A stretch of DNA of 21,862 nt from Spirogloea muscicola (Eukaryota; Streptophyta; Zygnematophyceae; Spirogloeales; Spirogloeaceae). Within the stretch, counting starts at the first letter, position 1. Each line of letters starts with the position of its first letter. Below, in pieces: positions 17,056 through 21,862 of the stretch. Position numbers and translations under genes: made by a program. Where the stretch lies: positions 947,300-969,161 of the forward strand of contig WELB01000008.1 in assembly GCA_009602725.1 (NCBI GenBank), written 5' to 3'. Below the pieces are notes generated by a model, which saw only the letters and a list, made by a program, of their open reading frames with translations, did no database searches and was not told the DNA's origin.

Positions 17056-20000
17056 AGAACCGCATGCTTCAGATGCTGCTGTTGCTGCTGGTGGTCTTGC
17101 TGGTGTGTTGTTTCTTGCAGCTGCTGCAGTACTGGCTCATGCATCTGCTCGAGCTCTTGCTGCTGCTGCACGGCCGGTGAGGGCGTCGATGGCACCTGGG
17201 GCTGCTGCACAGGCAGCTGTTGTAAGCAGAGCTGCTTCTGCAATGTCTGCGACAGGTGAGGCTGTGCCAATGGTTGCAGCTGCACTGCCTCCTGCTTCTC
17301 GACTTGCAGAGGCTCCCAAGCCATCAGCGGGGGCGGACCCTCAACAGCCATGGCACCAGACAAGCCCTGAGCATTGCGCCTGCCAGGTGTCAGCTCCGCG
17401 TCATTTGGCAGCCTCCCCCCCAAAGTCCCATCCAAGTGCCCTGCCGCCAAGGGAGCTTGCTCCTCCTGATTGAGCTCCAGCTTGCCAACTGGCTGGCCGG
17501 ACCTCTGAACAAACTGGCCATGCCCGTCAACCTCCCACACGCCAGACATGCGCAAGGGAAGCTCACGTTCCCTTGGCAAGCCGGGCTGACCAAGCGGGTG
17601 CCTGCCATGGTGCCCATGGAGCTGAGTGCTGCCAGGTAGAACATCTTGCTGGTGCAGGGCCTGCAGGAAGTGGGGCAGTGCACGTGAGCATATCTGCTGC
17701 AGTTGGCATAAGACCATCAAGGTGAAGACAAACAAGGGGCCACATTAGCTGGGTGCAGGCAGGGCCTCACAGTTTGGGGCAGGAAGTTCATAGCAAAAGC
17801 ACTTCATGGCAGGAGCACTACAAAGAAGCAGTAAAGCAGTGGCTGCTTCATAAGTGGCCTCCATCTACATTGGCATCATAGCATCATAGCAAGGGAGGAC
17901 AAGAACTTACAAGAGGCAGCAGTAGGTGCAGCGGCAGCTCTGCCAGGCTGGGGTTCTCCTTGAGCAAGCGCTCCACAGCCAGGAGCTGCTGGTGATGCTG
18001 ATACTGCCGCAGGAGCTGCTCCGCACCATGTGCAGCAGCTGCTCCGGGCGGCACCAGGGAGCCTCCGAGTGTGGCGGATGCAGCTGCCGCAGTCTGCGCC
18101 TGCATCTGGGATAGCACCAGGTGCTGCTGCTGTTGAGCTAATTGGTGGTGGCTCTGGTGCAATTGCTCCGGCTGCCGCTGCCGCTGCTGTTGCAACAAGT
18201 CCAGCGCGAGGGCTGCAGGCACCTGCTGGGGGCCTACCATGGACTGCTCAAGTGGAAAAGCAAGCCGCTGGTGCTGTGGCTGCTGCTGCAATGATGGCGG
18301 CGGGTGCTGTTGTTCAAGATGGTGCAGCATTCTATCAGGGACCATGCCCGCCGGAAGCACCCGCGCGACTCTGTCAGAAGCTGCCACCTCCGCGGAAGCA
18401 AGCGGTGAAGGCATTGTTGATACGAGGCCATTGGGTTGCCATGCCGACACTGCTGGCAGCTGCTCATCCTTGACGTTTTGCTGCTCCTGTAGCACCCGTG
18501 GCGGTGGCAATGGGAAGACATCCTCCTCAAAGAACCAGGGCTTGCCCAACAGGGGTCCTACAGAGGGAAGCAGGGCCGGCGCCTCGTCACGGTGGTCGCC
18601 CTCCACCTGTGGAAAAGCAGACATGCGCCGCCGCTGCGAGAAGGTGCGCTCCAGCGACTCGTCTGTGCCCAGGCTGGGAATTGCCACTTCAATTGACACC
18701 GAGGCATCGCCATTGAACAGCACATCTGCAATAGAGGCAGTAAGTGAGACATGCAGAGAAGATAATCAATGCTCTGCACTAAGCTCAGAAATCAAGTATG
18801 CCAGGTATGCCACGTCGCAAGGCAGAAGGAGATCCACAACATTGTCAACTTCGTTGAAGCTACCAGTGAAGCAGACAAGGAGCCACCTGGCCTATGATTG
18901 TTGGCGCCCGTGCCAGAGCTTGCCAGCTCAGGGCTGCGGCTGGATGCTGGGCGCTCAGCTTGCTCATCCAGCTCCTCTGTGGCACGGGCACTTAACGCCT
19001 CTACATCATGCAGGGCTGCTGTTGGAATATTGTTGACACCAATAGGAGGACCTTCTGTTATTGCCACCTTGGCCTGCTCCACCAGGCTGAGAGCAGTCTC
19101 CTCCTTTTCCTCCTCACTTGCAAGCATACCATTAGCAGCTGAAGCAGCCCGTGTGGCAACTGCAAAACCGGGCGGCACGGCGGGCTTGGGATTGAGCTGA
19201 GGCACGACAGTGCCGAGGGGCAGGAACGGCGTGCCAGGGGAGGCATCGGCAGGTTGTACAAGCAGCTCCAAGCCAAAAAAGCCGGCCTCCAACCAGCCAG
19301 CAATGTCGCTGCCGGCGAACGGGCCCTGCACCTCTCCTTGCGGGTCCTTATACAGCAGCTGCAAGTCCTCGAGCAGCGACGCCAAATTCTTAGTGGCCAC
19401 AACACCTGCAGCGATGACGCCGGGTGCGTCGGTGGCCACCATCTCTTTGGCGCCTTTGCCGCCCTTCTCGTTACGCTGCAATGACCAAGTATCCGAGGGC
19501 TCAACAGGCCGCGGTCCATGTACATTGCTGCTTGCGCCCGTGGCAGCGGCAGCATTGCTAAGCTCCGTCTTAGCTTCTGCATCTGGCCCATTGTCGTTGA
19601 TTGTCGCCTTGTGCAGCTGAACTGCAACATCACTTGGTGCTGCAAGCAAGGACGATTGCAATTGACAGTAAGAGGGCGATCTGAAGCACCCGTTGGCACT
19701 TTCAAGCGGCAGCAGAACCCAAGGATCTTCTCCTACTTGTTGGGGCACTGCTCGGCGATTGTACTTCGGTACAAAATTGTTGCAGGGTTTATACCTGGTG
19801 CATGTGCAGCTGGGGCAGCCCACCCAAAGCCACGCCCTGCTGGATCGTCTGGTGGAATGCTCGAGAGAGCAGCCTCATGCGCGGCGGCTCGGCTGTGTAC
19901 AGGCTCGCCGTTGAACATGGCCTCTCGCAACGCCTGCTTGACCACAGGGCGGCACACAAGTCAGGCTGATCGTGCGCATCGTATGTCGACAATATGCCCA

Positions 20001-21862
20001 CCATGTCGCTGCAACCTTGCAAAGAGCCTTAGCAGTGAGGAAGTGGCGATGGAGAGTGGGGGAGGAGGTATCACCTCCTCCTGGGCATCAGGTGGAGAGA
20101 GAGCGAGTGGTTCCACAAGGTCCAACTGCGTGAGCCCGGGAACTTCCACAAATCCATCGGGGTAACGCCGAAATGACGGCAGGATGCGGCTCTTGCGATG
20201 CAGCTCCAGCAGGCGGCCCCGTGCATAGCGCAGCTCTGCCGCCCCAGGGGCCTCCTGGGGCAATCCATCACTGCCAGCGCCAAGCATTGGGACCACTGGT
20301 GGTGGATTGACAGGCTCACTGCCACGGCTGCTGCCAGCGGGACTCACGCCGCGCCCGCGGCCCACCGTGAACCCCAGCCCAGGGCTGCGGTGCGGCGGGG
20401 CATGCAGAGGAGCTGCTGCCAGTGCTGCCACTGGCTCCAGCTTGGCAACCAGCTGCGGCAATGGCGGCGGACCCTGGCCTGAGGCCAACTCGCCGCGACC
20501 ACGGTGGCCAAACGACTGCGACCGCCAGGCTCCGGGCCTTCCTGCAACGCCGTCGCCCTCGGCAGCAATGCCACCGCCAGCGCCGCCGCTGCTTCCAGTG
20601 CTGGTGCGCTGTGGCGGATCGCCTGCACCCTCCTCCTGCCCCCACGGCTTGCGAATCTTGTCGCGCTCGCCCGCCCACCCCGGGTCCTCCGAGCGAATCC
20701 ACTTGGAGTTCCGCATGCCACCAAGGCTGACCCCTCCGCCGCCGTTGTTGCTGTCTGAGCCGGGCCAGCGATCGAGCGGCGGCGCATTGTCCCACGCATC
20801 CTTGGACCAGCGATGCGGCGGTGGCATCGCTGCCCGTGCGGGTGCGTTGTCGCGCTCGTCCTCGCGCCAGCGCTCGCGCCGCGTGCCTTCAATGTCGCGC
20901 TCGCGGTCGCGGTCGCTAAGGGTGCGCCACCAGTCACCGCGTCGGGGGCGCTCCCGCTCCCGCTCCCGCTCCCGCTCTCGCTCACGTTCCCGCTCCCTCT
21001 CCCAGTTGTTATCACGGTCGCGCTCCGCCTCCCGCTCCCGCACCCGGCCCAAGCTGTCTTTTGACAGCCCATGGTCCTGGCCCTGGGGGCCGGACAAAGG
21101 CGACCGAGTGATCTCCTGCACGGCAGCAGGCCAGAAATCGCAGCAGCATGATGGGCGTGAGCACTGTGAGTGTGGCACCGGCAGGTACTGCAATGAAGAA
21201 CTCGAATGACGCAGCCAAGGCTGCAACCGAAGCGTCAGCAGGGCCACCGGGAAGATAGACGAGAGACGTCGCACCGCCGGTCCGGGAGGAGCCTTGCCGC
21301 CGTCCCCAGGCTTGGCGAGGAGCCACTGTGGCGACAGCGGGACAACCAGGCCTGCGCCGTCTGCAGCCAGTGGAGCTGAGCTCAGTCAGAGCCGGGCCAG
21401 CAGTAGCGCCCCTGATGGTGGGCTGGCCATGGTAGGCTCTCGTGTGCTGGGAGAGCTGGCGACGGCGTGCGGCAGCCGAGGCTCCGGGTGCCGAGCGCCA
21501 GCAGGCCGAGAGGATGCTTGGGAGGAGTAGGGTTCCGCAGACGGCGAGGCAAGCACCTCTGCTGTCGATGTCCCCGGCAGGCCCCAGAGGCTGTCGCAGC
21601 GCGCCACCGCCGCCGCCGTTCTCGTCTGCCGCAAGCGCCACCGCCGCAGGTCAAGAAACTCAGGGCGAGGGGTCCGGCCGGAGCTGCGAAGGGCCAGCAG
21701 ACTGTGGCGCGACGAGCCGACGACCCCCTCGGCAGGCCGCCACGGCGGGCGACGGCTGCCGCAGAGCAGCGGCGGCTCAAGCGCGAAGGCCGCACCTTGC
21801 AGGCGCAGGAGCTCGGGGCGAGCGCCGCGGAGGCCCCCGGGCGGCGTCAGGGGCGCGGTGCC
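14831..21862 (-). CDS. EXA1: EXA1/GIGYF-like GYF-domain translational regulator (5'-partial, at least 9 exons)
   Basis: A cytoplasmic adaptor that in plants and animals binds eIF4E-type cap-binding proteins and proline-rich partners to control mRNA translation and decay. Exons in transcript order: >21862..21796 (tentative), 21351..21248, 21115..20075, 19936..19795, 19639..18887, 18725..17911, 17696..15955, 15811..15402, 15270..14831; phases agree and give about 1,837 residues. Landmarks: [13 protein letters not shown], the N-terminal block of plant EXA1; an Arg-Glu repeat; [14 protein letters not shown], a YxxxxL-phi eIF4E-binding motif (about 20207-20227), then [11 protein letters not shown] and LVEPLAL; the GYF domain (about 19192-19372, [29 protein letters not shown]); Gln-rich segments; three S-L-[KR]-E-I-Q repeats; [25 protein letters not shown]; and the terminal [20 protein letters not shown]. 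The 5' end is uncertain: an alternative acceptor exists at 21376, and the start codon is outside the window or unrecognised. Confidence 0.93.
17025..17054. repeat. (CTG)10 trinucleotide repeat coding poly-Gln
   Basis: Ten perfect CTG units on the + strand read as CAG on the coding strand and give a 10-Gln run in the central Gln-rich part of the EXA1-like protein. Shorter CAG clusters lie nearby (about 17070-17165 and 18120-18195). Such runs are typical of low-complexity linkers in this family and prone to length change. Confidence 0.85.
20945..21002. repeat. Arg-Glu coding hexanucleotide repeat
   Basis: Tandem CGCTCC/CGCTCT units on the + strand code on the minus strand for an alternating Arg-Glu run in the N-terminal part of the EXA1-like protein. 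Codons vary slightly, so it is not a pure microsatellite. Charged RE/RD stretches occur in plant EXA1 proteins ahead of the eIF4E-binding motif. Confidence 0.8.

Noticed and set aside
16865-17473. Ala-rich plus-strand open frame in the Gln-rich exon
   Set aside because: A shadow of CAG/CTG-rich coding sequence on the minus strand, with no conserved block of its own.
20307-21209. 300-codon plus-strand open frame opposite the EXA1-like N-terminal exon
   Set aside because: Its Arg/Ser/Pro-rich protein is the antisense of the Arg-Glu and Gly-rich coding repeats; the minus strand has conserved family blocks over the same bases.
21390-21432. ATG at about 21431 (minus, MASPPSG...) as start of the EXA1-like protein
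   Set aside because: It is in the right frame but meets a TGA before the conserved block, and no GT donor lies between to remove the stop.
21012-21641. Minus-strand 209-codon frame at the 5' end of the GYF gene
   Set aside because: It overlaps the conserved [12 protein letters not shown] exon in a different frame, so it is not the true reading frame.
1-21862. CRISPR arrays, tRNA or rRNA genes, bacterial operons
   Set aside because: No regular spacer-repeat array, tRNA-like cloverleaf with box A/B, or rRNA sequence was recognised, and the intron structure is eukaryotic.

Overview
The window looks like nuclear DNA of a green alga (Chlorophyta, perhaps a trebouxiophyte; inferred, not proven). 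Three housekeeping genes carry many short GT-AG introns in mixed phases. Two of them are plant-type proteins: a ZIFL-like major facilitator transporter and an EXA1-like GYF-domain translational regulator. There are no operons, Shine-Dalgarno sites or bacterial genes.

Layout: (1) 3-1418 (+) is GAR1, the H/ACA snoRNP subunit, in five exons with its 5' end outside the window. (2) 2342-6203 (-) is an 11-exon, 634-residue ZIFL-like transporter, convergent with GAR1 and having several exons under 70 nt. (3) About 6430-13830 is an island of broken retroelements. It has at least five pieces of one retroelement C-terminal module, a CCHC zinc knuckle followed by a PD-(D/E)XK-like restriction-endonuclease-like domain (called REL here); the copy at about 12166-13062 keeps an open frame. 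Between the REL copies lies a gag-protease element frameshifted by a 10-bp tandem duplication. (4) About 13830-14830 has no recognised gene but holds a perfect hairpin and a 20-G tract. (5) 14831 to beyond 21862 (-) is the EXA1/GIGYF-like gene, at least nine exons and about 1,837 residues in the window, with a PLSPQW N-terminal block, an eIF4E-family-binding motif, a GYF domain, Gln-rich regions, three S-L-[KR]-E-I-Q repeats and a conserved C-terminal block.

The most unusual feature is the architecture of the island. Three separate large inverted repeats lie within about 4 kb: IR1 (9110-9700 / 9972-10562, protease coding arms), IR2 (10583-11039 / 11185-11634, around a GCC/GCT-rich spacer) and IR3 (11960-12131 / 12982-13153, identical 172-bp arms bracketing the intact REL ORF). 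The older REL island at about 6492-8148 is also bracketed by inverted tail pieces. This repeated head-to-head layout is the best candidate for something undescribed, either a foldback mobile unit with a stand-alone REL nuclease or a recurrent palindrome-forming insertion process. No reverse transcriptase is visible in the window.

The cellular genes are not functionally linked: one serves rRNA pseudouridylation and ribosome biogenesis, one membrane transport and one mRNA translation/repression.
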